DNA of 64,000 nucleotides from Dehalococcoidia bacterium (lineage in GTDB: Bacteria; Chloroflexota; Dehalococcoidia; SpSt-223), in contig BPIC01000002.1 of NCBI GenBank assembly GCA_026003895.1, forward strand, positions 124,001 to 188,000, written 5' to 3'. A program made the translations under genes and the position numbers. The notes under the pieces were generated by a model that saw only the letters and a program-made list of their open reading frames with translations, searched no databases and was not told the DNA's origin. Positions 28,678 through 37,318 of this stretch are shown in pieces. Each line of letters begins with the position of its first letter. Position 1 is the stretch's first letter.

Positions 28678-30201
28678 TTAACTGGCACAGCGGAATCCGA
28701 GGTCTGGGCTTGCTTCGTTGGGGCTCTGCCAGCCGCGCGCCGTCGTACGAACGTCGCGGCTATAGTTGTTGATCCGAAAGCCGCCACGGGTCACCCGAAA
28801 GCGCTCTTTGGGCACCTCAAACCCCAGCGACTCCGCGCCCGGATAGGGTGCATACCAGTCGGCCACCCATTCGCGTGGACCCCCGGCGACGTCGAGTACC
28901 CCGTAGACGCTCGCCCCCTGCTGATTTGCTCCAACCGGACCCCAGACTTTGCCGAAGGTCGCAATCGGGTACGCCGAAAACTTGAAACTGCCGAAGTCAA
29001 CGCGGCTCGGATCCCAATTGTTCCCCCACGGGTAGATCCGCCCGTCGTCGCTGCGGGCCGCCTTCTCCCATTCTGCCTCGGTGGGCAGGCGGCGGCCGTG
29101 CGCCTTGCAGTAGTTTTCGGCGTCGGCGTAGGTCACTCCCACGACCGGGGACTTTGGATCGGCGTCGCGCGACCACGCTCCCTGTACCCGAGCATTTTCC
29201 GCCCAGCGGCTGAACATTTCGACCGTCACTTTCGTCCGGTCGATTGAGTACGCTGGGAGTTCGACGACGCGCACCGGCGCTTCGTCGGGCTCACCGGTGT
29301 CGGAGCCCATCGTGAAGCTGCCGGCGGGGATGCGCACCTGCGGCATTCCGTCTCGACCGGCCCCACTCCTCGGACCGCCGGGAGCAGTGATGGGAGTCCA
29401 GTCGGTCGTCAGCAGCACCGCGGTGAACCCGCCAGCGAGGCAGGCACAAACGCAGAGCCCCACCACGGTGGCCGTCATGGCGGCGATCGCGCGGCCAGCG
29501 CCCCGTCGGCGCGGCGGTGTCGCAATCTGTTCGTGAGGGATACCGCGCGGGATCGTCGAAGGCAACTCGCGGGCGTGCGGCGTCGCCGCCAAGTGCACCA
29601 CGATCTCGGCGTCGCCGACGCGAACCCGATCGCCGTCGTGGAGCAGCGTCTCGACGTGCGGCACGACTGGCACGCCGTTGATGCGGCTTCCGTTTCGACT
29701 CCCAAGATCCACGTAGACGACGCCGCGGGCGGTGTCGCGTAGTTCGCCATGGTGGCTCGAGACAATCGGGTCGCCAAGCGGGAGGTCATTGTCGGCGACC
29801 CGGCCGATTCGAAAGGGAAATGCGGCTACCTCGGTCTCTCGGATGGCTGCACCCGGCGTGCGCACCTCGAGCCGAACCCTCGGTTGGGCGGCGACGGCGG
29901 CGGAGGCGGGCGCGAGCTCGATCACGATCGGCCCGATCTGGAGGCGGTCGCCCGGGGCGAGCGGGACCGGCACGTGCGGCTGGAGCGGCACGCCATTCAG
30001 GCGAGTCCCGTTGCGGCTGCCCCGGTCGACGAAGGCGATTGCGCCACCAAGGGACACGAACTCGCCGTGCCGGCTCGACACCGTCGGGTGGGGAAGGACG
30101 ATCGCGTTGTCAGGCGTCCGTCCCACGGAGTAGGGCGGCCGGTCGAGCGTCACCGTCTCCGTTGGACTGCCCGGGACGCTGATCCGCGCGGAGAACGTCA
30201 T
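28678..30201 (-). CDS. FHA-FHA-TM-FGE-like (sulfatase-modifying-factor fold) protein
   Basis: A protein of 507 residues. Two phosphothreonine-binding FHA domains lie at about 24-75 (SVGRTPDNAIVL, SSRHGEF, GSRNGTRLNG) and 128-180 (RIGRVADNDLPL, SSHHGEL, GSRNGSRING). A transmembrane helix follows at about 238-265, then a formylglycine-generating-enzyme fold at about 287-507 (FTMGSDTGEPDE, GRRLPTEAEWEKAAR, LGFRCAS). The two catalytic Cys of true FGE are absent: the equivalent stretch GGFRINNYSRD has Asn and Asp there, so this domain is probably a binding module. The FHA part would be cytosolic and the FGE-like part outside. It overlaps the subtilase gene. Confidence 0.85.
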   Translation of the reverse strand: MTFSARISVPGSPTETVTLDRPPYSVGRTPDNAIVLPHPTVSSRHGEFVSLGGAIAFVDRGSRNGTRLNGVPLQPHVPVPLAPGDRLQIGPIVIELAPASAAVAAQPRVRLEVRTPGAAIRETEVAAFPFRIGRVADNDLPLGDPIVSSHHGELRDTARGVVYVDLGSRNGSRINGVPVVPHVETLLHDGDRVRVGDAEIVVHLAATPHARELPSTIPRGIPHEQIATPPRRRGAGRAIAAMTATVVGLCVCACLAGGFTAVLLTTDWTPITAPGGPRSGAGRDGMPQVRIPAGSFTMGSDTGEPDEAPVRVVELPAYSIDRTKVTVEMFSRWAENARVQGAWSRDADPKSPVVGVTYADAENYCKAHGRRLPTEAEWEKAARSDDGRIYPWGNNWDPSRVDFGSFKFSAYPIATFGKVWGPVGANQQGASVYGVLDVAGGPREWVADWYAPYPGAESLGFEVPKERFRVTRGGFRINNYSRDVRTTARGWQSPNEASPDLGFRCAS

Positions 30202-30418
30202 GAGCGCATTATAGGAAGCGGCCCAACCGAACGGGCAGGATTCTCGACTCGTTCCTCTCGGACATCAAGTCCAGCCAATCGAGAAACGTGGGCGGCTAGT
30301 CCTGCACTGGTGCGATCGCCACAGGTGGTCGAACCGGGGCGGCTCGGCGAGCCGGATTCACGCGCAGCGTGTGCTCGGCGCTTCACCTCGTGGAGATGGG
30401 TACGACGAGATCACGCGT

Positions 30419-31279
30419 TCAGCATGTGCCAGTCGCCTCATCTTCCACCCGGTCGCTAGAGGCGGGGCGTTCTTGGAGTCCGATCACTTGGCCCTCGGGG
30501 TCGGCGAAATAGGCGAGTTTTCCCCCTGCCGCGGCAAACGGCTCGTTCACGAACCGGACACCGTTCCCACGCAAGCGCCTCACCTCGGCAGCGAGGTCGT
30601 CCACGCGGAGAATAAACAGGTTGTTCGCTTGGGTGCGATCGGCCACTGCTGGCTGCCGCCGTCCGCCCCCTTTGGCGTCGAGCAGCACCGTCGGGCCGAG
30701 CGAGAGCAACGCCCCGCCGCGGTTCGTTGGGTTGCCACTGTCCGGCAGGCCGACGACATCGCGGTAGAATCGAATGCCGCGTGGTTCATCCTCGAACCAA
30801 CATACGACCCAGCCGAGCCCGTACAGGTCGGGCGGCATCGGCGGCACACCGGGCAGCACATTCTCGCCGGCATCGTACCTTCGGAACGCCGTTTGGTCTT
30901 CGGCACGCCTCGAAAATCGGTAACGCTCCTGAAACCCGGTAACGTTGCCGGACGGGTCGAGAATGTAGATGAGGCGGCCCCGCACGAGCTGGCGGTCGTT
31001 GATCACCGGTTGACCAGCCGCTCGGATCCGGTCAAGAACTGACTCGAGGTCGAGGCAGCGAAAGACCGGAATGCAGGTTGTCTCGGTCCGATCGGCGAAG
31101 CGCGGTGGCGTCGTCCCGCCGGCTCCCACGCAGAAGATCATTGTCTCCCCGGCCCAAAACATCCGCGTTTCGCGATTGGTCCGCAACAGCGGCAGCCCGA
31201 CTACGTCGCGGTAGAATGCCGTCGTCTCCTCCGGGTGGGGCGTGCGACGGACGAACCAGCCGATCACCGCACACCCCAC
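30419..31279 (-). CDS. Two-domain glyoxalase/bleomycin-resistance (VOC) protein
   Basis: A protein of 286 residues with two VOC modules. The first starts at FVRRTPHPEETTAFYRDVVG and ends near SGNVTGFQERY; the second starts at VVCWFEDEPRGIRFYRDVVG and ends DPEGQVIGLQERP. The paired FYRDVVGLP motifs are internal repeats. Such proteins bind a metal and act on small molecules; the substrate is unknown. The GTG start overlaps the end of the amidohydrolase gene by 16 bases, so the two are likely co-transcribed and may act in one catabolic step. Confidence 0.8.
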   Translation of the reverse strand: MGCAVIGWFVRRTPHPEETTAFYRDVVGLPLLRTNRETRMFWAGETMIFCVGAGGTTPPRFADRTETTCIPVFRCLDLESVLDRIRAAGQPVINDRQLVRGRLIYILDPSGNVTGFQERYRFSRRAEDQTAFRRYDAGENVLPGVPPMPPDLYGLGWVVCWFEDEPRGIRFYRDVVGLPDSGNPTNRGGALLSLGPTVLLDAKGGGRRQPAVADRTQANNLFILRVDDLAAEVRRLRGNGVRFVNEPFAAAGGKLAYFADPEGQVIGLQERPASSDRVEDEATGTC

Positions 31280-32130
31280 AGCGAGGTCGAACCGACGCCC
31301 GCTGGCCAGCCATAGAGCGCGGCGGCATTCTCCCCAAGGATGAGTCGACGGTCGTCGGTGGTCAGGAAGTCGAGCTCACGGCGAAACAGATCGAGTTGTT
31401 CTCGGTACGTCGCCCGTTGCCGTGCCAACTGCTGGGTGTGATCGGTGCCCCAGAGCATTCGCGCGGGGCCGAAGGCATCGTAGACGGCCCGGATCAACTC
31501 GTGAGTTTCGACGAAGGGATAGCCAGTACGCGAGCGAGAGGCGATCGAGGTGAGCTTCACCCAGACGTTCGGGAAGCGGGCCAAGCGAAGCATGCGATCG
31601 CGCTCCGGAAAATCCGGCCCGTCGTCGATGAACGGCATCCCAAGGTGATCGAGCGCGAAGCGCACGCCCGGATGACGCTCGATGATCTGTTCGGCGACAG
31701 CAACCGCTCGCGGCGCGAAAAGGGAGACAACGATACCCCGTGCGGCGCAGGCAGCGAGAAACGGCTCGAGCGCCGCGAGGCTGCCCCAACGACGCTGCTC
31801 CGCGTCAATCAGCCGCAGGCGGACCCCTACCATGCCGGGCTGCTCGAGCCAACCGTTCATTACCTCGGCGATGTCGGGCCGGATGGGATCGACGAGACCG
31901 ACGACGGCGAAACGATCCGGCCAGGCCGCTGCGCACTCGAGCGCGTACTCGTTGTTCTCGCCAAGCAGGCTGGGCGGGACAATGAGAGCGCGGTCGACCG
32001 CTGCGCTGTTCATCAGAACCAGCGCATCCTCCGCGCGAAAGGGTTCGGGGAGCCCGGGCCGGACTTCTGGGACCCACGGCCGATCCGGCCGGTTCTCTTC
32101 CCACAGGTGAATTTGGGTGTCGAGAATCAC
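31264..32130 (-). CDS. Amidohydrolase-2 (TIM-barrel) family protein
   Basis: A protein of 288 residues from GTG 32130 (upstream residues in the open frame lack coding character). The N-terminal DTQIHLW replaces the usual D-x-H-x-H with one His, as in several lactonase-like members. FALDHLGMPF and WGTDHTQQ supply further His and Asp metal ligands. It probably hydrolyses or decarboxylates a cyclic compound. It is coupled to the VOC gene downstream. Confidence 0.8.
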   Translation of the reverse strand: MILDTQIHLWEENRPDRPWVPEVRPGLPEPFRAEDALVLMNSAAVDRALIVPPSLLGENNEYALECAAAWPDRFAVVGLVDPIRPDIAEVMNGWLEQPGMVGVRLRLIDAEQRRWGSLAALEPFLAACAARGIVVSLFAPRAVAVAEQIIERHPGVRFALDHLGMPFIDDGPDFPERDRMLRLARFPNVWVKLTSIASRSRTGYPFVETHELIRAVYDAFGPARMLWGTDHTQQLARQRATYREQLDLFRRELDFLTTDDRRLILGENAAALYGWPAGVGSTSLWGVR

Positions 32131-32167
32131 ACGGCTATGGTACGCGCCAACGGAACGCCGCGCGACT

Positions 32168-33175
32168 CTAGCGGCCCAGGAGGGCGCGGATCCGTTCGCC
32201 AAGTGCGCCGCGTCGCGGCGCGGCGAGCTGCGTCTCGCTGGCTGTCCCGGAGGAGAGCGGCACCTGGCCATCCCGGATCTGCCGTGCGGCGACGGCGAGC
32301 GCCGGTGCGTTGAGTTCGTGCCCAAACGGTCCGTCGGGGTGGTCGAACAACCAAAGGTGCATCATCTCGTTGGTGACGGCGGCGGTTCCAGCCGGGCAGC
32401 GGCCGGCGCGCTTGGGCACAACGCCATCCGCGCCGATGCACAGGTTGTCGTGGCTGTGCCAGCTGGTGATCGGGCCGCCGGGCGTCGGCCCCTTCCCTTT
32501 CGGTGCCAAAAACATCACGCCGAGGAAGGCCATTCGCCCGTCCGGCAGCCGGGCGTACATCAAGCTCTCGGGATGCTCGGGATCGAGCAACTGCCCGTCG
32601 GAAACGTATCGTTCCGCGACAAAATGGGCCGGTCCGTAGGTTCCGTCGCCGAACGGGTAGCGTGTGACTTGGCGATACCCCTCCTGCTGCGCAACGTGGA
32701 AGTCGGCGAACCGCGCGCTCCCACTGCGTGTCCGTGCGACCAGATCGGCCGCGGCGAGGCGCTCTGCCTCGGTGGCGGCGACGAGGGCATCGGCGCCGTG
32801 CGCATGGCCGCCAGCGAGGACGCCCGCGTGCTCGTGCCGGTGTGAGCCACTCAGCGTCGACTCGCCGCGCGCCGCGATGAGCCCGGCGCTTCCAGCGAGC
32901 GCGACGAGTAACGCGATTGGCGCCGCCAGCAGCGCGGCGCGGCCCCAGCCACCAGCGGCCTGCCCAACCAGAAAGAGGAGGGCACCAACCGTCGAGATGG
33001 CGATGCCGGCGAACAGGAACACGTGCCCCGGATTGGCGAGAGTGAAGAGTCCTTCGGTCGCCGCAAGCTGTGGGTTGCGGGCATGGAGGAGCCCGTCCAA
33101 TCCCAGCCCAAACAGCAAGATGAAAGCGCCGGAGGTCATCAGCCAACTGCTTGCGGCTATCGCTCGTCTTCGCAT
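32168..33175 (-). CDS. Membrane protein with His-rich C-terminal domain, unknown function
   Basis: A protein of 335 residues. Four hydrophobic segments occupy the first 115 residues (LMTSGAFILLFGLGLDGLL, then FLFAGIAISTVGALLFL and others). A His-rich linker (GSHRHEHAGVLAGGHAHG) follows, then a conserved-looking domain with EGYRQVTRYPFG, WHSHDNLC, NEMMHLWLFDHPDGPFGHE. These His clusters suggest metal binding. AAGGAG precedes the ATG. I do not recognise a characterised family. Confidence 0.7.
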   Translation of the reverse strand: MRRRAIAASSWLMTSGAFILLFGLGLDGLLHARNPQLAATEGLFTLANPGHVFLFAGIAISTVGALLFLVGQAAGGWGRAALLAAPIALLVALAGSAGLIAARGESTLSGSHRHEHAGVLAGGHAHGADALVAATEAERLAAADLVARTRSGSARFADFHVAQQEGYRQVTRYPFGDGTYGPAHFVAERYVSDGQLLDPEHPESLMYARLPDGRMAFLGVMFLAPKGKGPTPGGPITSWHSHDNLCIGADGVVPKRAGRCPAGTAAVTNEMMHLWLFDHPDGPFGHELNAPALAVAARQIRDGQVPLSSGTASETQLAAPRRGALGERIRALLGR

Positions 33176-33788
33176 GAGGTGTTCTCCTTGTCGCGGCGCT
33201 CGCCGCTACGCTCAGAATCACGGTTCGGATCGACGGTTGGTTTCAGGCCGGCGCCGCGCAGGGTTGCGGCAACGCTGGCTCCTGATGCTCTCGCTCGCGG
33301 GGGCGCGGCCGCGGAGGGATGATGACGAGGCCGAAGCTGTCGGGGAAGTCGCTGCCCATGCCAATCGGGGTGGAACCGCTCGACGCAGTGCCCTCGCTTC
33401 ACCGAACAATCCCCCCTCCACCGCGGCGCGCCAGAGAAGGAATCGCCGGGCAGATGACCGAAGCAAGGCCGGTTTCCGGGGGAGCATGACGTCCCATCGA
33501 GATGGGGAGCCTTGCGACGAAGTTTAGTGCGGCACCTTCCTCGTCGCCGCGCCGCTCATGCGGCCGAGAAGGCTCAGCACCTACCAGACGGCGAGGACAC
33601 GGATGCCTCGCCGGCGTTGGCCCTGCCTGCTCGCGGAGGTGGCAGGCTGGTCGGCCGAGCGGCGGAGCGCGAGCGCAGCGTGGAACAAGTTTCGGCGCGC
33701 AGCTGCTTCACGGGCGCTCGCCATGGTGTGACGGTGTTGGTCGGGGTAGCTGGAACGGACGAGGCGGCGGGACGGCGCTATAACCCAG
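33176..33788. other. 613-base gap, no gene supported
   Basis: Several frames stay open by chance in this GC-rich stretch on both strands, but all are Arg/Ser/Ala-rich and lack start signals. The Shine-Dalgarno of the preceding minus-strand membrane protein lies at the left edge. I see no RNA gene, repeat or terminator. Confidence 0.4.
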
Positions 33789-36191
33789 CTAGGCAGCGAC
33801 CGGCGCCGGCTCCAGCGCTGCGGCCAGTGCCTCGGCAGCGTCGGTCACGAAGATGAACGTGATGGCGTTGCGCACCTCGGGCGGAATGTCGTCGATGTCG
33901 CGCTCGTTACGCTTCGGGAGGATGACCGTCCGAATGCCGAGCCGGTGGGCGGCGAGTACTTTCTCCTTGATGCCGCCGACGGGCAGCACCTTGCCGCGCA
34001 ACGTAATCTCGCCCGTCATCGCCACGTCCGAGCGAACCGGCCGGCCGAGCAAGAGGGAGGCGAGCGCCACGGTCATCGTCACGCCAGCCGAGGGGCCGTC
34101 CTTCGGAATGGCGCCTGCCGGAACGTGGATATGAAAGGTCTTGCCGGTGAACTGGTCTGGGTCGATGCCGAGCCGAACGGCGTCCGAGCGGATGTAGGAG
34201 AGCGCAGCTTGGGCACTCTCGCGCATCACGTCGCCGAGCATCCCCGTGAGGATGAGCTGGTCCTGATGGCCGCTTGGCATCATGGTCGCTTCGACGAACA
34301 ACACATCGCCGCCAACCGGCGTCCACGCGAGCCCGGTTGCGACACCGGGGCGGTCGGTGCGCTCGGCGATCTCCTCATAGTACCGCGGACGATCGAGGTA
34401 TCGTGGCACCTCCGCCGCAGTGACGACCACCGGGTCGCGGTTCCCCTCCGCGATCGCCCGCGCCACCTTACGGGCGATTGTCCCAATTTCGCGGTTCAAG
34501 CCACGCACGCCCGCCTCGCGGGTGTACTCCCGGATGATCCGGCGAAGCGCCGACGGCTCAAACCGTAGTTCGTCTTCGCGCAGGCCGTGGTTTCGAAGTT
34601 GCTTCGGCACGAGGTGCTCGAGGGCGATATGCACCTTCTCTTCGTCGGTGTACCCAGCGAGGGTGATGATCTCCATCCGGTCGCGCAGCGGCGGCGGAAT
34701 GGTGTCGAGGGTGTTGCCTGTCGCGATGAACATCACTTGCGACAGGTCGAACGGCACGCCGAGGTAGGTGTCGACGAAGGCGTGATTCTGCGCTGGGTCG
34801 AGCACTTCGAGGAGCGCCGACGACGGGTCGCCGCGCCAATCGGCGCCGACCTTGTCGATCTCGTCGAGAATGAAGACCGGGTCTTTCACCTCGGCGCGCC
34901 GGATTCCCTGAATGATCCTTCCCGGCATCGCACCGATGTATGTCCGGCGGTGGCCGCGAATCTCGGCTTCATCGCGGACGCCACCCAACGAGATCTGGAC
35001 CAGCTTCCGATTGAGCGCATGGGCGATCGAGCGCGCGAGCGACGTCTTCCCGACGCCCGGGGGGCCGACGAAACAGAGGATCGGCTCGCCCATCAACCGC
35101 TCATCGGGTTCCTCATCGCTGGGAGGCGGCGCGTGTCGCTCTTCGCGGAGCTTGCGAACCGCGAGGTAATCCAGAATGCGCGATTTGATCTGCTCGAGGT
35201 CGTAATGCTCGTCGTCGAGGATCTTTCGAGCGAGCGGGATGTCGATCGTTCGGCCGCTCATCTTGTTCCACGGGAGCGAGACCAGCCACTCGAGATAGGT
35301 GCGTGTCATCGCGAACTCGGGTGATGCGGTAGGAATGCTTTGGAGCCGGTTGAGCTCACGGTCGGCTTCGCGGCGCGCCTCTTCTGGCATACCGGCTTCC
35401 TCGATCTGCCGGCGGAGCGTCGCGATCTCGCCACTCTCCTCGCCTTCGCCCAGCTCTTGCTGAATCGAGCGCAGCTGCTCGCGCAGAAAATACTCCCGCT
35501 GGGTGCGGTCCATGCGCGACTGCGTCGCCGCGGTGATTTGCCGCCCGACCTCCCGCACTTGAAGCTCGCGCTGCAACAGTTCGTTGAGCCGCCGGAGCTT
35601 CGCTTCGACCGGATCGAGCTCGAGGATTGCCTGCCGGTCCTCGTAGCGGAGTGGGATGGTTGACGCGACGAAGTAGGCGACTTGACGTGGGTCGGAGAGG
35701 CCTTCGACCGCCGCAAGCAGTTCGGCCGGCGCGTTTGGTACGGTCGCCATGATCTGACGAAACAGGTCGACGATTACGCGGCGCAGCGCCTCTGCCTCAA
35801 TCGTGGGAGTGGACTGATCTGGCGCCGGTTCGAACCGTGCGACGAGGAATGGCTCGCTCGACAGCTGTTGGACGAGGCGCGCCCGCTCAAGTCCCTGAAC
35901 GACAAGGCGGATCGTGCCGTCTGGTGCGCGGAGCAACTGGTGAATCACCGCAACCGTGCCGATCGACGGCAGTTCTGCCAGCGAAGCGGGATCGTCGGCG
36001 TCGGGAGGAAACCCTGCAACGAGCATCAAGCGTGGGCCGGCCATTACGGCGTCGACCAGTTTGAGCGAGCGCTCCTGACCGATGACGAGGGGAGTGACGG
36101 CGAGCGGGAACACGACCGTGCCTCGAAGAGGGAGCAGCGGCAACGACTCAGGGAGCGGGGGAGCAGCGCTGTTCTCAGGACGGTCGTTCAT
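33789..36191 (-). CDS. lon: ATP-dependent Lon protease
   Basis: A protein of 800 residues. The N-terminal LAN domain begins [19 protein letters not shown]. The AAA domain has Walker [14 protein letters not shown] near residue 375. The protease domain has the catalytic Ser in [11 protein letters not shown] (about 700) and the Lys about 43 residues later in [15 protein letters not shown]. It degrades damaged and regulatory proteins. Its ATG overlaps the hsp20 stop (ATGA), so a small heat-shock chaperone and Lon are made from one transcript. Confidence 0.95.
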   Translation of the reverse strand: MNDRPENSAAPPLPESLPLLPLRGTVVFPLAVTPLVIGQERSLKLVDAVMAGPRLMLVAGFPPDADDPASLAELPSIGTVAVIHQLLRAPDGTIRLVVQGLERARLVQQLSSEPFLVARFEPAPDQSTPTIEAEALRRVIVDLFRQIMATVPNAPAELLAAVEGLSDPRQVAYFVASTIPLRYEDRQAILELDPVEAKLRRLNELLQRELQVREVGRQITAATQSRMDRTQREYFLREQLRSIQQELGEGEESGEIATLRRQIEEAGMPEEARREADRELNRLQSIPTASPEFAMTRTYLEWLVSLPWNKMSGRTIDIPLARKILDDEHYDLEQIKSRILDYLAVRKLREERHAPPPSDEEPDERLMGEPILCFVGPPGVGKTSLARSIAHALNRKLVQISLGGVRDEAEIRGHRRTYIGAMPGRIIQGIRRAEVKDPVFILDEIDKVGADWRGDPSSALLEVLDPAQNHAFVDTYLGVPFDLSQVMFIATGNTLDTIPPPLRDRMEIITLAGYTDEEKVHIALEHLVPKQLRNHGLREDELRFEPSALRRIIREYTREAGVRGLNREIGTIARKVARAIAEGNRDPVVVTAAEVPRYLDRPRYYEEIAERTDRPGVATGLAWTPVGGDVLFVEATMMPSGHQDQLILTGMLGDVMRESAQAALSYIRSDAVRLGIDPDQFTGKTFHIHVPAGAIPKDGPSAGVTMTVALASLLLGRPVRSDVAMTGEITLRGKVLPVGGIKEKVLAAHRLGIRTVILPKRNERDIDDIPPEVRNAITFIFVTDAAEALAAALEPAPVAA

Positions 36192-36586
36192 CGATGCCCT
36201 GCCTTCGGAAGGCGCATCGTCAGCAAGCCGCGTTCCAACTGCCCTTCGACGCCGTCGGCATCGACCGGCGCGGGCAGCGGCATCTCGAGACGGAATTGGC
36301 CTTGCCGGATCTCGGCGACGTGATACAAGCCGGCGGCCGGCAACCGGCGTTGCCCTTCGATCACCACGGCGTCCTCGTAGAGAAGGATTTCAACTTGGTC
36401 GCTGTCAACGCCGGCAAGCTCAACCGTCAAAACGAAGGCATGTTCGACCTCGACGAGGTCAGCGGCGGGCCGCCAGCGCGGTTGTGCCAACACCGCCGGC
36501 ACAGTGCGCCACGGATCGCCGATGGGACGCGGTTCGCCGATCGTCAGGACGACGGCATATCGGTACGCCAGGCGACGATAGCGCAT
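36188..36586 (-). CDS. Small heat-shock protein, Hsp20/alpha-crystallin family
   Basis: A protein of 132 residues from ATG 36586, preceded by CCGGAGG. The alpha-crystallin fold is visible: [49 protein letters not shown], and the closing [13 protein letters not shown]. The N-terminal arm is short and the C-terminal IXI motif is absent. It holds unfolding proteins. It leads the hsp20-lon operon. Confidence 0.85.
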   Translation of the reverse strand: MRYRRLAYRYAVVLTIGEPRPIGDPWRTVPAVLAQPRWRPAADLVEVEHAFVLTVELAGVDSDQVEILLYEDAVVIEGQRRLPAAGLYHVAEIRQGQFRLEMPLPAPVDADGVEGQLERGLLTMRLPKAGHR

Positions 36587-36615
36587 GGCCCGTCCTCCGG
36601 TGCCGGGAGTGGTTA

Positions 36616-36643
36616 ACTTTACCGTACTCCGCCGCCGGCGCAA
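36616..36643 (-). promoter_or_regulatory. Candidate sigma-70-type promoter of hsp20-lon
   Basis: Read on the minus strand, TTGCGC (36643-36638) and TAAAGT (36621-36616) are 16 bases apart and lie 30 bases before the hsp20 ATG. The match is fair only. It does not overlap the LexA-type boxes of the divergent operon. Confidence 0.35.
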
Positions 36644-36669
36644 TTTGGATCGCATTTCCGCAGAAGTAG

Positions 36670-36718
36670 CTGACATCCGAACAGACGTTCGCTATGCTGG
36701 AACCAGAACGCACGTTCG
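36670..36718 (+). promoter_or_regulatory. Promoter with two LexA-type SOS boxes
   Basis: CTGACA (36670-36675) and TATGCT (36693-36698) form a sigma-70-like promoter with a 17-base spacer. CGAACAGACGTTCG (36678-36691) lies inside the spacer and fits the Gram-positive-type SOS consensus CGAAC-N4-GTTCG exactly. AGAACGCACGTTCG (36705-36718) lies just after the -10 and matches except for the first base. The centres are 27 bases apart. LexA bound to either box would block this promoter. Confidence 0.7.
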
Positions 36719-36743
36719 AGACAGGCGTTCGAGGGAGGACAGC

Positions 36744-36938
36744 ATGTTTCGCTTGAAGGGCTGCGGACGCTGTGGCGGTGATCTCTGGTTCGGACGGGAT
36801 TTCGACGGTGCGGGCTGGCGCTGTCTGCAATGTGGCCGGCAAGCGACCCGTCCGGCTCCCGTGGCGGCCGCCAGCCGGGAGTGGACGTCGCGCTTCTTCG
36901 GTGGCCAACGCGGGTGCGTCCGGCGAACCGCACGATGA
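36744..36938 (+). CDS. Small zinc-ribbon protein, predicted SOS-regulated
   Basis: A protein of 64 residues, with GGGAGGA seven bases before ATG 36744. Four Cys form a zinc ribbon: CGRCGG at residues 7-12 and CLQCGR at about 27-32, separated by 17 residues including a Trp-rich hairpin (LWFGRDFDGAGWR). The tail is Ala/Arg-rich. No family name can be given. It is the first gene after the two-box SOS promoter and overlaps the next gene by ATGA. Confidence 0.6.
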   Translation: MFRLKGCGRCGGDLWFGRDFDGAGWRCLQCGRQATRPAPVAAASREWTSRFFGGQRGCVRRTAR

Positions 36939-37228
36939 GCATCCTTGGCGTCACCGTCCGCCGCACCCCGTTTCCTAGTTGGCTGGTGATTCGAGCCAGC
37001 CGCGAGCCGCTCGGCTTGCTCCGCAGCATCGTCCGCGCACTCGGCGCAACAGCGCCGGACGACACGCTGGCGGCGGTCGGTTCGGGAATCGCGCTCACGC
37101 CGCGATCTGTCTGGCCGGGTGAACTGGGCGAGCGCCGCGTGCTGAAAGACGGCAGGTTCTATCGGACGGTCGTGCCCGATTCTCCCCTCGGGCACGGTGA
37201 ACGAGCATGGGGCAGCAGCGGCGGTTGA
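36935..37228 (+). CDS. Unknown 97-residue protein, second gene of the SOS-type operon
   Basis: ATG 36935 overlaps the stop of the zinc-ribbon gene (ATGA), so translation is likely coupled. The product is soluble, with a possible helix LGLLRSIVRALGA in the middle and a basic, Gly-rich end. No domain, signal peptide or membrane segment is seen. Codon use looks normal for the window. The link to DNA damage rests only on the promoter. Confidence 0.5.
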   Translation: MSILGVTVRRTPFPSWLVIRASREPLGLLRSIVRALGATAPDDTLAAVGSGIALTPRSVWPGELGERRVLKDGRFYRTVVPDSPLGHGERAWGSSGG

Positions 37229-37318
37229 GCGAGGTCGGGACGTCGGCTGCGCGACTCGGCCGTTCGCGAATGATGACGCTTGATCAACACGGGTTTTCCG
37301 CCGGTTGCGGGGAATGCG

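Noticed and set aside
28678..30201. Active formylglycine-generating enzyme
   Set aside because: The two Cys needed for catalysis are Asn and Asp in the equivalent stretch.
33176..33788. Open frames of about 90-115 codons on both strands
   Set aside because: Composition is that of random GC-rich DNA, with no start signals or recognisable motifs.
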